DNA of 64,000 bases from Flectobacillus roseus (GCF_030056665.1 NZ_JASHIG010000015.1); one strand, 5' to 3'. Positions 26,275 through 36,270 are shown, numbered from the stretch's first letter. Notes: a model not told the origin generated them from the sequence alone. Translations and numbers: made by a program.

Positions 26275-27549
26275 TTAATATCCACCTCTAAATTTGTAGG
26301 TATCAGCTACTTTTTTGATAGCTACAATATAGGCAGCAATACGCATTGGAACATTAAATTGTTGAGAAGTTAGGAATACCTTATCAAAAGAATCTTTCAT
26401 GATACGATCAGAACGGCGATTGATACGGTCGAGATTCCATTTGTAGCCCATGCGGTTTTGTACCCATTCAAAATACGATACAGTTACACCACCAGCATTA
26501 GCCAAAATATCAGGTACAACCAAGATACCTTTTTCGTTAATAATATCATCAGCCGATGCCGAAGTTGGCCCGTTAGCACCTTCTACGATCATTTTTGCTT
26601 GAATAAAGCTAGCATTATCGTGTGTAATAACGTCTTCCTTAGCAGCAGGCACTAATACATCTACATCCAACGTCAAAAGTTGCTCGTTAGTGATTTTTTC
26701 AGCGCCAGGGAAGTTTTCTAAAGTACCACGATTCAAATCTCTATATTTGATAGCACCTTCGATATCGATACCATTTTCGTTGTAATAAGCACCTGAAATA
26801 TCAGAAATAGCCACTACTTTTACACCTCTTTCATGCAACAAAATAGCCGCATGCGAGCCCACATTACCAAAACCTTGAATAGCCGCAGTAGCCTTGTACG
26901 GATTGATTTTTAGTTTGTCCATACCCGCCATAGCCGAAACCATCACACCTCTACCTGTTGCCTCTGTACGACCCAACGAACCACCCAAAACTAGTGGTTT
27001 ACCCGTCACGACAGCATTTACAGTCATACCTTTTGCTTTAGAATATTCGTCCATCAGCCAAGCCATCTCACGTGGACCAGTACCCATATCAGGAGCTGGA
27101 ATATCACGATCTGGACCAAATACGTCTAACATTGCTACCGTGTAAGCACGCATCAAACGCTCCATTTCACCCGCAGACATTTCGCGAGGGTTACAAGCGA
27201 TACCACCTTTTGCACCACCGTAAGGAATATCCACTACGGCACATTTCCAAGTCATCCAAGCTGCCAAAGCACGAACTTCATCGATGTTTACAGCTGGGTC
27301 AAAACGAATACCTCCTTTGGCTGGCCCGAGGATGTTTGAGTGTATAACTCTGTGACCCTCAAATACTTTGATTCTTCCATCGTCCATGGTAATTGGTAAT
27401 CCAACCGTTACTTGACGAGCAGGTACTTTCAAGATATAGTACATTTCTTCAGAGATACCTAACAACTCTACAGCCTTATCAAATCGCTGCATCATGGATT
27501 CCAAAGGGTTCTCCTTATCTTTGATAGGAGCTGGTTCTATGTATGTCAT
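26275..27549 (-). CDS. gdhA: Glutamate dehydrogenase (Glu/Leu/Phe/Val family)
   Basis: A 424-aa hexameric-type dehydrogenase that interconverts glutamate and 2-oxoglutarate plus ammonia. The catalytic site is GGAKGGIACNPREMS, preceded by GPAKGGIRFDPAVNIDEVRALAAWMTWKCAVVDIPYGGAKGG. The Rossmann domain has IQGFGNVGSHAAILLHE, and the C-terminus has ILANAGGVTVSYFEWVQN. Cofactor choice (NAD or NADP) is not clear from sequence. It is divergent from a DksA-like regulator gene across a 444-bp region with a palindrome. Confidence 0.92.
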   Translation of the reverse strand: MTYIEPAPIKDKENPLESMMQRFDKAVELLGISEEMYYILKVPARQVTVGLPITMDDGRIKVFEGHRVIHSNILGPAKGGIRFDPAVNIDEVRALAAWMTWKCAVVDIPYGGAKGGIACNPREMSAGEMERLMRAYTVAMLDVFGPDRDIPAPDMGTGPREMAWLMDEYSKAKGMTVNAVVTGKPLVLGGSLGRTEATGRGVMVSAMAGMDKLKINPYKATAAIQGFGNVGSHAAILLHERGVKVVAISDISGAYYNENGIDIEGAIKYRDLNRGTLENFPGAEKITNEQLLTLDVDVLVPAAKEDVITHDNASFIQAKMIVEGANGPTSASADDIINEKGILVVPDILANAGGVTVSYFEWVQNRMGYKWNLDRINRRSDRIMKDSFDKVFLTSQQFNVPMRIAAYIVAIKKVADTYKFRGGY

Positions 27550-27993
27550 AGCATTATCACAGTTTGTTGAAATCTATTGAATTTCATAAAAAAATTGAGT
27601 GATTTTTCTCATAAATTAACCACCAGTTCGTTCTTTATAAAATACAAAATAAACTTCTAAAAAATCAATTTGTTAATGAAATATTCACAATATTGCAACC
27701 CTTAAACGAGAATGTCAAGTGTCTGGTCTGTAAGTAGAAATACCCGATTTTTTAGCCAAAAACACAATTTTGCACAATTTTTCATTTTTGCTTTTTAACT
27801 TTATGGGTAATACAAGCATTTACCAAATAACCATTGGCAAAATTGGTAAATTACCAAATTGTTATTTTTCGGAAAATTTTTATTATTTCTTGAAATATTT
27901 CAATTACTAAAAATTTACCACGTATATTTGCGCAATTTTAAGGATGTTCCCTACGCAAAGGGACTTTGACTCACTAAAATCATTGGTACAATT
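27550..27993. promoter_or_regulatory. Divergent control region gdhA / DksA-like gene
   Basis: It holds a perfect 7-1-7 palindrome TTGGTAAATTACCAA at about 27843-27857, preceded by the related TTTACCAA..TTGGCAAA at 27817-27842. A -7 element TATATTTG at 27923-27930 serves the + strand gene. The palindromes look like operator sites for an unknown regulator. Confidence 0.5.
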
Positions 27994-28392
27994 ATGATGA
28001 ATACAGGTTCGGTAGAAGAAAAAACACGCTACTCTGAAGAAGAATTGAAGGAGTTTGAAGAGCTAATCACTAAAAAATTAGATGATACTCGTAGTGAATT
28101 AAATTACATCCGTGAAGCTCTACACAAGCGTAACGACCCAGGTACTGATGTGACTTCGGGAAGCTCAAAGTTGATGGAAGATGGTGCTGATACTTCTGAA
28201 AAAGAAAGTATGAGCCAGTTGGCTGCTCGCTTGCAAAAGTTTTCAACTCAGTTGGAAAATGCTTTGATTCGTATCAAAAACGGCACTTATGGTGTTTGTA
28301 TCGATACTGGTAAGTTGATTCCTAAAGAACGTTTGAGAGCTGTGCCTCATACACAACAAACCATTGAAGCAAAACTCATGAAGCAACGTTAA
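27994..28392 (+). CDS. TraR/DksA family transcriptional regulator
   Basis: A 132-aa protein. An N-terminal coiled coil (residues about 8-50, EEELKEFEELITKKLDDTRSEL) is followed by the zinc-finger region NGTYGVCIDTGKLIPKERLRAVPHTQQTIEAK. Only one Cys remains of the four of canonical DksA, as in other Bacteroidetes members of this type, so zinc binding is doubtful. Such proteins bind RNA polymerase through the secondary channel. The ATG at 27994 is followed by a second ATG; either could be used. Confidence 0.88.
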   Translation: MMNTGSVEEKTRYSEEELKEFEELITKKLDDTRSELNYIREALHKRNDPGTDVTSGSSKLMEDGADTSEKESMSQLAARLQKFSTQLENALIRIKNGTYGVCIDTGKLIPKERLRAVPHTQQTIEAKLMKQR

Positions 28393-28562
28393 TCACGTTT
28401 GTCAACCGAGTTTCTAGTGCTTTTACTTAAAGATTGGCTAGCCTCTAGAAAATCTTTTGGTAATTCGTGTGCATTTATTTTAAAGCTTTTTATATAGACA
28501 CCATTCTCAACGTGGTGTCGCAGATTTTTATCGTCTTTCTTTATCAACCAACTTTTCACACT

Positions 28563-31148
28563 ATGAATTACCGCTACTCGTTTAGCATTAGCATATTAAA
28601 GCGGGCAACCGCTTTTTTGCTTTTAATGCTTACTCATTTATCGTTTGCTCAAGTGGCAGACAGCTATTATTTGCCACAAAATGTGAAGTATGACCCTGCC
28701 ATCCCTACCCCACAGCAGTATTTTGGCTTCCAAGTAGGCGAATGGCATATCCAACACGAGCAACTTGTTGGATACATGAAAAAAGTTGCTGAAGTTTCTA
28801 ACCGTGTCAAGCTTGTCGAATACGGTAGAACTTACGAAAACCGTCCGCTCCTCCTCCTGACGATTTCTTCTCCCAAAAATTTGGCTAATATCGACCAAAT
28901 CAAAGCTGAACACCACAAACTTGTTGAACCAGACAAATCGTCGAGCCTCAAAACTGCCGATATGCCAATCGTTGTTTGGATGGGATACTCAGTACATGGT
29001 AACGAAGCTAGTGGGACTAATGCCTCTCCTTTGGCAGTATATTATTTGGCAGCAGCACAAGGAGCCGAAATAGATTCAGTGTTAAATGAATCGGTGATTT
29101 TGGTAGACCCACGCATCAATCCAGATGGTGGCGAACGTTTTTCGAGCTGGGTAAATGCCAATAAAAGCATGAACTTAGTAGCTGACCCAAACAGTCGTGA
29201 GTTAAATGAAACTTGGCCAGGTGGTCGCTATAACCACTATTGGTTTGACCTTAATCGTGACTGGTTGTACACACAACACCCTGAAAGTAAAGGCCGTATT
29301 GTGAAATACCATGAGTGGAAGCCGAACATTTTGACTGACCACCACGAAATGGGTAGTGGCTCGTCATTCTTTTTCCAACCAGGAATTCCAGCACGTACGC
29401 ACCCAATTACGCCAAAGAAAAACATTGAACTGACTGAGAAAATCGGGAAATTCCATGCCTCAGCATTAGATAAAATCGGCTCTTTATATTTTACGAAAGA
29501 AGGTTACGATGATTTTTATTACGGAAAAGGTTCGACCTTCCCAGATGCACAAGGTTGTATAGGTATCTTGTTTGAACAGGCTAGTTCACGTGGACATTTA
29601 CAAGAAACGCCTAACGGTCCGATGAGTTTTGCCTTTACGATTCGTAATCAATTCACGACGACACTTTCGACACTTCGCGCTGCCAAATCAATGCGTCAAG
29701 AATTGTTAGATTACCAACGCACGTTTTATCAGGAGAAAAATCCTAGCGCTACGCAAGCCTACGTTTTTGGTAATACAACAGATCATGTGAAGACTCATGA
29801 AATGATCCGTATTTTACGTCAGCACGACATTGAAGTATATCGTTTGTCAAAAGATGAAACAGTAGAAGGTAAATCATTCAAAAAAGAAAATTCGTATGTA
29901 GTGCCACTTTCACAACCACAGTATCGTTTGGCTCAGGGTATTTTTGAAAAACGTACCAAATTCGAAGATTCACTTTTCTATGATATTTCAGCATGGGGAA
30001 TGCCATTATGCTTCAACGTACCTTATGGCGAAGCAAAAACTCCTGTAGCATTAGGTGAAAAAATATCTAAAAACGATTTCCCTAAAGGTCGTGTGGTTGG
30101 TACAAGCAATTACGCTTACTTGTTTGAATGGGATGGATATTTTGCTCCACGTGCAGCCTATGAATTACAGAAGAAAGGATACAAACTTAAAGTTGCCACA
30201 GAGCCATTTACAGGCGTTATCGAAGGTGGTACCAAATCTTTTGACTATGGTACAGTCGAAATCACCGCAGGTGGTAACCAACTAAGTAACCTCGACGGAT
30301 TACGTGCTTTGTTAGAGAAATTGGCAGAAAGAGATGGCGTTGATTTCTACGCTGCTCCAACAGGCTTAACGCCAACGGGGATAGACTTAGGAAGTAGCTA
30401 TTTTGCCCCAATGCGCGCACCACGCCCATTAATGATTACAGGAGCAGGTATCAATCCAAACGATGCAGGAGAAATTTGGCACTTATTGGATACTCGCGTA
30501 AACTTACCGTTGACGATGTCTGATATTGCCCAAGTAAACCGTATGAGTCTTGACAAATACAATACCTTGATTTTGTCGAGTGGTGAGTATAGTGCCTTGA
30601 ACGAAGAGAAAATCAAAAACTGGGTACGTGCAGGTGGTACGCTAATCGCTGTAACAGATGCTGTACCATGGGTAGCTTCGAAAGGACTTTCACCTGTAAA
30701 AATCAAAAATACGCCAGCAGATACCACTTCAAGTCCAAAACCTTATGCTTTGGCTGAACGCTACAAAGGCGCTCAATTGATTGCTGGAGCTATTTTCCAA
30801 GTAAAATTAGACCCAACTCACCCAATTGGCTACGGTTACAAAGAACCAACTTTGAGTGTATTTAAGGACAATACGATTTTCTTAGAAAAAATCAAAGATC
30901 CATACAATGCACCACTAATTTACTCAAACGATCCGTTGGTTAGCGGGTACATTACTGAGCCAAATAGAAAGACGATGAAGAACACTCCAGCGGTAGTTGC
31001 TACGGCTTACGGAGCAGGAAAAGTTATCGTGATGACTGACAATCCTAACTTCAGAGCTTTTTGGTATGGAACTAATAAGTTATTTTTGAATGCTATTTTC
31101 TTCGGAAGCAATATTCTTTCTGGTATCAGAGGGGGCGACGAGGATTAA
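28563..31148 (+). CDS. M14 family zinc carboxypeptidase, secreted
   Basis: About 861 aa when started at the ATG at 28563, which begins a signal peptide ending LTHLSFAQ; the longer frame from 28467 adds an unlikely prefix. The peptidase M14 domain shows YSVHGNEASG with zinc ligands His145 and Glu148, DPRINPDGGERF, FDLNRDW and TDHHEMGSG with the third ligand near residue 260. The C-terminal half has a class I amidotransferase-like fold region (MITGAGINPNDAGEIWHLLDTR, LILSSGEYSALNE). It probably degrades peptides in the periplasm or outside. A near-perfect 21-bp hairpin follows the stop. Confidence 0.9.
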   Translation: MNYRYSFSISILKRATAFLLLMLTHLSFAQVADSYYLPQNVKYDPAIPTPQQYFGFQVGEWHIQHEQLVGYMKKVAEVSNRVKLVEYGRTYENRPLLLLTISSPKNLANIDQIKAEHHKLVEPDKSSSLKTADMPIVVWMGYSVHGNEASGTNASPLAVYYLAAAQGAEIDSVLNESVILVDPRINPDGGERFSSWVNANKSMNLVADPNSRELNETWPGGRYNHYWFDLNRDWLYTQHPESKGRIVKYHEWKPNILTDHHEMGSGSSFFFQPGIPARTHPITPKKNIELTEKIGKFHASALDKIGSLYFTKEGYDDFYYGKGSTFPDAQGCIGILFEQASSRGHLQETPNGPMSFAFTIRNQFTTTLSTLRAAKSMRQELLDYQRTFYQEKNPSATQAYVFGNTTDHVKTHEMIRILRQHDIEVYRLSKDETVEGKSFKKENSYVVPLSQPQYRLAQGIFEKRTKFEDSLFYDISAWGMPLCFNVPYGEAKTPVALGEKISKNDFPKGRVVGTSNYAYLFEWDGYFAPRAAYELQKKGYKLKVATEPFTGVIEGGTKSFDYGTVEITAGGNQLSNLDGLRALLEKLAERDGVDFYAAPTGLTPTGIDLGSSYFAPMRAPRPLMITGAGINPNDAGEIWHLLDTRVNLPLTMSDIAQVNRMSLDKYNTLILSSGEYSALNEEKIKNWVRAGGTLIAVTDAVPWVASKGLSPVKIKNTPADTTSSPKPYALAERYKGAQLIAGAIFQVKLDPTHPIGYGYKEPTLSVFKDNTIFLEKIKDPYNAPLIYSNDPLVSGYITEPNRKTMKNTPAVVATAYGAGKVIVMTDNPNFRAFWYGTNKLFLNAIFFGSNILSGIRGGDED

Positions 31149-31153
31149 TATAT

Positions 31154-31208
31154 AGCCCGAACCCTAGTTCGGAGTTCATTTATAAACCTCCGAACTAAGG
31201 TTCGGGCT
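31154..31208 (+). terminator. Long hairpin after the M14 peptidase
   Basis: AGCCCGAACC..TTCGGAG (31154-31174) pairs with CTCCGAACT..TCGGGCT (31188-31208) at 20 of 21 positions. There is no T run. It ends 12 bp before the next gene, so it may instead be a processing or attenuation element in an operon. Confidence 0.5.
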
Positions 31209-31219
31209 GATTCAAAAAT

Positions 31220-31561
31220 ATGAAACTTTTAGAACCCAACGGCTTGGTCGATAATTTGTACAAATATGTACAAACTCAGATTGAACTTACTCAAATAGAA
31301 GTTCAAGAACGCATTGAAGCAGCCATCAAAAAGCTGGTATTGCTACTTGTTTTGGGCATAGTTTCTGCCATTTTCCTTGTCTTTGTCTTCATTACTTTTG
31401 CCCTTTATCTAAATCATGTTACCCACAGTGACTTTTTAGGATTTGTGATTGTCACAAGCTTATTAGGTATCATAACAGGGCTAGTATTTTATCTTCTCAA
31501 ACAACCTTTACAGGAAAATGAGCCCCCTAAAACTAACTCAATCGAAACAATTGAGCAGTAG
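31220..31561 (+). CDS. Phage holin family (Holin-X-like) membrane protein
   Basis: A 113-aa protein: an N-terminal amphipathic helix (residues 5-38, YKYVQTQIELTQIEVQERIE), two membrane segments (about 39-65 and 73-95) and a polar tail. This fits the chromosomal Phage_holin_3_6 family. In Bacteroidetes these genes occur beside YtxH-like and DUF4442-like stress genes and are not phage remnants. The next gene is another small one-TM protein. Function unknown. Confidence 0.82.
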   Translation: MKLLEPNGLVDNLYKYVQTQIELTQIEVQERIEAAIKKLVLLLVLGIVSAIFLVFVFITFALYLNHVTHSDFLGFVIVTSLLGIITGLVFYLLKQPLQENEPPKTNSIETIEQ

Positions 31562-31793
31562 TCGGTAACTCATTTTTACAGAATTTTTACAGAAAAGAAC
31601 ACTTTTTTCCCTAGTTTTGAACGCAAAGAGCTTTCCACACCTAAAGGTTGTAGAAGTGCTTGACGCATTGATTGGTATTTTTTCAAACATTCATTCCTTA
31701 ATTTTTGAATGTTTGGAAATGTGTTTTTCGTTTGAATCAAAAGGTTTATAAATCGTTTTTCAAAAATCTTTCGAGATAAAAGCCCTATCCCTT

Positions 31794-32222
31794 ATGTTAC
31801 CAGCATTGAGTTCTCAAAACATAGCTGCTCGTAAAGAGCAATTGCAACAAGAAGCACAGGAATATAAAAATAAAATAGACAATCAGGTTATTACAATCAA
31901 AACAGAAGCAACCAAAATTGGCACTGCAACACTCGTGATTGGTGGCGTTTTGTTTGGAACCTATTTGCTCTTCAAATGGCTTTCGCCTGCCGATAAAAAA
32001 ACGAAGGTGAAAGAAATCGTCTATGATGAAAATACTAATCTTCCCGTAGCCGTTAAAGAACCCAAAGAAGAATCATGGATTATTAGCTCAATCAAAGGAT
32101 ATATTATGTCCTTTTTGATTGCCATTGCTAAAGACAAAATCTTAGAGGCGATTTCGCTGATGAAAGAATCTATTAATGCTGATGCAGACGACAACAACAA
32201 CCTTACTCCAACAACTGAATAG
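31794..32222 (+). CDS. Small single-pass membrane protein of unknown function
   Basis: A 142-aa protein. A charged helix (residues 8-42) is followed by a membrane segment ATLVIGGVLFGTYLLFKWLS (about 45-65), a basic stretch and a second amphipathic helix (about 97-125). I do not recognise the family. The position after the holin-like gene and before GGGPS, with 47 bp overlapping the latter, suggests one operon. The pairing of a coiled helix with a TM segment is common among envelope-stress proteins. Confidence 0.7.
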   Translation: MLPALSSQNIAARKEQLQQEAQEYKNKIDNQVITIKTEATKIGTATLVIGGVLFGTYLLFKWLSPADKKTKVKEIVYDENTNLPVAVKEPKEESWIISSIKGYIMSFLIAIAKDKILEAISLMKESINADADDNNNLTPTTE

Positions 32223-32949
32223 TTTTCGACAACAAGGCAAAAAATCTCTTGCTGTCCTTATCGACCCTGATAAGGTAGATGAAGCTTCTTTATCGAAGTT
32301 GTTGGGACTGTGTAATATTTCTCCAATCGATTTCTTTTTGGTGGGTGGTAGTCTTATTACCACGCCTTCTATACAGTCTGTGATTAGTCAAATCAAATCA
32401 CAGACCTCCAAACCAGTCATTCTTTTTCCTGGCAATAGCTTGCATATCGAGCCATCGGCCGATGCTATTTTGTTTCTATCACTACTTTCTGGACGCAATC
32501 CTGAGTTTTTGATTGGTCAGCATGTGGTAGCAGCTCCTTTGCTCAAACAAAGTCAACTAGAAGTATTATCGACAGGCTATTTGCTTATTGAGAGTGGTCG
32601 CCCGACAACGGTTTCGTATATGTCTAACACCACACCTATTCCCAATAACAAGCCTGAAATAGCAGCTTGTACCGCTTTGGCCGGACAATATTTAGGAATG
32701 AAATTGATTTATCTGGATGCAGGAAGTGGCGCAGAAATACCTGTACCTGCCAAAGTGATTCAGGCAGTTAGAGGAATGATTGATATTCCGTTGATTGTAG
32801 GAGGAGGCTTAAATACACCAGAAAAGGTAGCTCAAGCCCTAGAAGCAGGGGCAGATATTATCACGATTGGCAATGCCTTTGAGGACAAACCAGAGTTTCT
32901 GGAAGAAGTATCAAAGGTTTTTGAAAAATACAATCAAGCTTTTGAATAA
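32176..32949 (+). CDS. Geranylgeranylglyceryl / heptaprenylglyceryl phosphate synthase
   Basis: A 257-aa TIM-barrel prenyltransferase of the PcrB/GGGPS family, which joins a polyprenyl diphosphate to glycerol-1-phosphate. Seen: GKKSLAVLIDPDK, FFLVGGSLIT, PVILFPGN, AILFLSLLSGRNPEFLIGQHV, STGYLLIESGRPTTV, LIYLDAGSGA and PLIVGGGLNTPEK. The last three carry the phosphate-binding loops. It starts inside the preceding gene (32176 or 32182), an overlap of about 40-47 bp. The family is archaeal in origin and known in Bacteroidetes. No glycerol-1-phosphate dehydrogenase lies nearby. Confidence 0.9.
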   Translation: MLMQTTTTTLLQQLNSFRQQGKKSLAVLIDPDKVDEASLSKLLGLCNISPIDFFLVGGSLITTPSIQSVISQIKSQTSKPVILFPGNSLHIEPSADAILFLSLLSGRNPEFLIGQHVVAAPLLKQSQLEVLSTGYLLIESGRPTTVSYMSNTTPIPNNKPEIAACTALAGQYLGMKLIYLDAGSGAEIPVPAKVIQAVRGMIDIPLIVGGGLNTPEKVAQALEAGADIITIGNAFEDKPEFLEEVSKVFEKYNQAFE

Positions 32950-32991
32950 TTTGAAAAGGCTAACGAAAACGTGTTTCCTGATATTTCTACC

Positions 32992-35900
32992 CTATTTAAG
33001 TGCTTTATAAACCACATCCATTACTTTTCTACGAATACCTAATGTATTAATTTTGGTATTTTCGGCTGAAGTATTTACTCTATTAGACAAAAATACAAAT
33101 ACGATTTCTTTGCTTGGATCTACCCACACAAGCGTGCCTGTATAGCCTGAGTGTCCATACGAGGTTGGTGACACCAAAGAAGATATATAGCTACTAGAGC
33201 CTCCTGCTGGTAATCTATCCCAGCCCAATGAGCGATGGCTTCTTGGCGATTTGGTTTGGGTAAAATATTCGACAGTACTTTCTTCCAAATATTTTTTGCC
33301 AGCATACGAGCCTTTAAGTAAATTCATCTGCATCAAAATAGCCAAATCTTTTGCCGAACTAAACAAACCCGCATGACCTGATACACCTCCCAACATGGCA
33401 GCAGTTTGGTCTTGTACCGTTCCCTGTAGTAATCTTTCTCTAAAAACCTTATCGTTTTCAGTAGGTGCTATTTGTACTTTTGGAAAACGTTGCAAAGGAT
33501 TATAGCCCGTAGTGGCAAGTCCTAAAGGTTGATAAAAGATATTTTTCACCAATACATCAAGGGTTTGTCCTGACACCTTTTCCACCAAATGTTGCATCAT
33601 AATCAAACCCAAATCACTGTAGACAAATCCGTAGTGCCCCTCTTTGTCTTTTTTGCCAGTCAATGATGATTGAATTACCCAATGCCAAACAGAATCACGA
33701 ATAGCAGTTTTAGCGTACATTCCTTCGGCTACTTGCAATGGATATTCCGACGATTCGGTATTGCTATAATATTCATTTTTCCAACCTAAAGGTGTACGTG
33801 TACGGTTCCAAAAAGGGATATAGGCTACTAACCCAGCCTGATGCCAAAGCACATCTTTGATGGTCATATGTTCTTTATTTGTACCTCGTAACTCCTCTAA
33901 ATAAAAAGAGACCTTTTGTTCAAGGTCTATTTTCTTTTGATCGTATAAAGCCATAATGGCTTGTAAGGTGGCAGACACTTTGGTCACTGATGCCAAATCA
34001 TAAATCGTTTGGTCGTTGACAGGGTTGCTGGACGACTCATAACTTAGCCGTCCGAAGTTTTTCTGATACACAATTTGCCCTTTACGAGCTACCACCACTT
34101 GACAGCCGGGGAAGGCTTTCTGTTCAATGGCACTCTGAACAATCGTATCTATTTGATTGAGGGTTGTGGTATTAAAACCCAAACCTTCAGGATTACCATC
34201 TTGTACTAAACCTGTTTGATTGGTAATGATACCATCTCCTGCTTTGTAAAGTCCTTCTACAGATACTGGAAGTTTTCCTTTGGCTGAAAGTCTACCAAAA
34301 ATTACATTAGCAACTGCTTTGTGCGCTTCTGGTACATCCTCGTAGCCACAAATAACAGTTTTTGACTCGTTGAAATATTTTAAACTATAAGGGTTTCCAA
34401 AAACGCATAGAATAACATTGGTTTTCTTTTCTAGTTTTTTGATAAACTCCTGCATTGAAGTACTTACGCCATAGCGTGTATATGGGGTATTTTTTAAATC
34501 ATGAATACCAACAACCACCGTGCTAGTTGAATCTACCGAACGAAGGACTTCATTGTAAAATACTTCTAGGTTTTTGCCTCCACTAGTAAAATGCTGGAAG
34601 TTGCCATATTGATCTAAAGCTCTTTCAAAACCATTATCAGGATTAATATCAATACCCACGGATACCAGTTTTTTATCGGCTCCACTCATGGGAAGTAAAG
34701 TTTGGTCATTTTTTACCAAAGTCACGGCATTGTTAAATAACTCCTGACGAATCGCTGCCGCCTCTTGCGTATGAAGGTCTTGATACAAATTGGTAGTTTC
34801 GACGTACTTGAATTTATTTAACCCTACCCAATATTTTGCATGTAAAATTTTCTTTACTCTGTAATCTACCTCCGCTTGTGGAATGGTTCCATTAGTGATA
34901 GCTTCTTTTATTTTTTTGATACCTTCTGGAATATTTTCAGAGTATAGCAAAATGTCATTCCCTGCTAAAAAGGCTTGTAAATCTACGCCCCCAGGAATAT
35001 GAGGCGACGTTTGAACGCCACGCATATTCAAGGCGTCTGTAATGACTAAGCCTTTGAAACCCATTTCTTGTTTTAATAAATTCGTTACAATCGTTGGAGA
35101 AAGCGTAGCTGGTTTCCAATCATATACTGGTACTTGGAGGTGCCCAACAATAACAGACTTAATAGAATCATTAATCAATCGTTGGAAAGGATATAGCTCC
35201 ATATCCTTAAGGCGCTGTGCACTATATGCCAATTGCGGCAAAGTACGATGCGAATCGCCATGAGTATCGCCATGCCCAGGGAAATGTTTGGCGCAAGCAA
35301 GCAATTGTTCGGCCTGCATTCCACGCATATATGCACTACTTTTGGCTGCTACGTTTTCACGCAATTCACCAAAAGAACGGTGTCCAATAATTGGATTGTT
35401 AGGATTGCTGTTGATATCTACTACTGGAGCAAAATTGAGATGCACACCCAATCGCTTACATTGACGAGCAATTTCTTGCCCCATACGATAAATCAAGTCG
35501 TTGTCTTGAATTGCACCAAGGGTAATTTGTTTTGGAAAAGCCATCGTATAATTCATACGCATAGCCAAACCCCATTCGCCATCGATGGATACTAACAAAG
35601 GAACACGAGCCTGAGACTGAAGACGGTTATTGATTTGAGCTTGAAGGTGAGGTTCGCTTTTGAAGAAAATTACGCCTCCTACTCCATAATTGTTGACAAG
35701 TGTTTCGACTTTTTTGAAATGCCCTTCGCCATTATTGGGATGCACCGCCAACATAAAGAACTGACCAATTTTTTGGTCGTCCGTCAAGGTTGTAAATACA
35801 CTATCAACCCATTGGTTTTCTAGTAAAATACTATTGGTATTAAAAAGAGGAGCTGTTGGCGGTGTAAAAACCATATTCGCAATCGGGTGTGCAATTGCCA

Positions 35901-36078
35901 CACGACGTACACGTGCACGGCTTTTGCGTGAACGACTGCTTTTACGACTCACATGGCGACGCTTTCGGGCTCTTTGTTGTTCGAGAGGTGAAGCCGACGA
36001 AACATCTGTTGCCACAACGATGGCACCTAACAATAGGGTTATAATACAACTTAACGCTAATAATCTTTTCAACATCAT
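32992..36078 (-). CDS. GH3 beta-N-acetylglucosaminidase fused to a serine hydrolase
   Basis: A 1028-aa exported fusion. A signal peptide is followed by an Arg/Lys/Ser-rich stretch (residues about 35-62). The GH3 domain (about 90-460) has the NagZ signature CAKHFPGHGDTHGDSHRTLP with its catalytic Asp/His pair; a GH3 C-terminal domain follows. From about residue 640 comes a beta-lactamase-fold domain with SVTK (Ser-x-x-Lys nucleophile), YSD in place of the usual Tyr-x-Asn, and HSGYTG. Both halves act on peptidoglycan-like substrates, so a periplasmic cell-wall recycling role is likely. The fusion is known in Bacteroidetes. Confidence 0.9.
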   Translation of the reverse strand: MMLKRLLALSCIITLLLGAIVVATDVSSASPLEQQRARKRRHVSRKSSRSRKSRARVRRVAIAHPIANMVFTPPTAPLFNTNSILLENQWVDSVFTTLTDDQKIGQFFMLAVHPNNGEGHFKKVETLVNNYGVGGVIFFKSEPHLQAQINNRLQSQARVPLLVSIDGEWGLAMRMNYTMAFPKQITLGAIQDNDLIYRMGQEIARQCKRLGVHLNFAPVVDINSNPNNPIIGHRSFGELRENVAAKSSAYMRGMQAEQLLACAKHFPGHGDTHGDSHRTLPQLAYSAQRLKDMELYPFQRLINDSIKSVIVGHLQVPVYDWKPATLSPTIVTNLLKQEMGFKGLVITDALNMRGVQTSPHIPGGVDLQAFLAGNDILLYSENIPEGIKKIKEAITNGTIPQAEVDYRVKKILHAKYWVGLNKFKYVETTNLYQDLHTQEAAAIRQELFNNAVTLVKNDQTLLPMSGADKKLVSVGIDINPDNGFERALDQYGNFQHFTSGGKNLEVFYNEVLRSVDSTSTVVVGIHDLKNTPYTRYGVSTSMQEFIKKLEKKTNVILCVFGNPYSLKYFNESKTVICGYEDVPEAHKAVANVIFGRLSAKGKLPVSVEGLYKAGDGIITNQTGLVQDGNPEGLGFNTTTLNQIDTIVQSAIEQKAFPGCQVVVARKGQIVYQKNFGRLSYESSSNPVNDQTIYDLASVTKVSATLQAIMALYDQKKIDLEQKVSFYLEELRGTNKEHMTIKDVLWHQAGLVAYIPFWNRTRTPLGWKNEYYSNTESSEYPLQVAEGMYAKTAIRDSVWHWVIQSSLTGKKDKEGHYGFVYSDLGLIMMQHLVEKVSGQTLDVLVKNIFYQPLGLATTGYNPLQRFPKVQIAPTENDKVFRERLLQGTVQDQTAAMLGGVSGHAGLFSSAKDLAILMQMNLLKGSYAGKKYLEESTVEYFTQTKSPRSHRSLGWDRLPAGGSSSYISSLVSPTSYGHSGYTGTLVWVDPSKEIVFVFLSNRVNTSAENTKINTLGIRRKVMDVVYKALK

Positions 36079-36270
36079 CTTCTCTAATTTCCTATTCAGT
36101 CTATTGCTAAACTAAACGAATTCAATGGCTAGGTTATCTTTTATTGTCCGTTTTGACAATCATTTTCCACAAAAACCTCTCCTCAATCCTAAATCCACAA
36201 AACAAATTTTCTTTTAAATAACAAATTTACCATAAATACTTTGGCATTAAAAACCTGAAACCAAACTTAT

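Noticed and set aside
31220..31561. Prophage remnant based on the holin-like protein
   Set aside because: Chromosomal Holin-X-like genes are common in Bacteroidetes; no lysin, portal, capsid or integrase is nearby.
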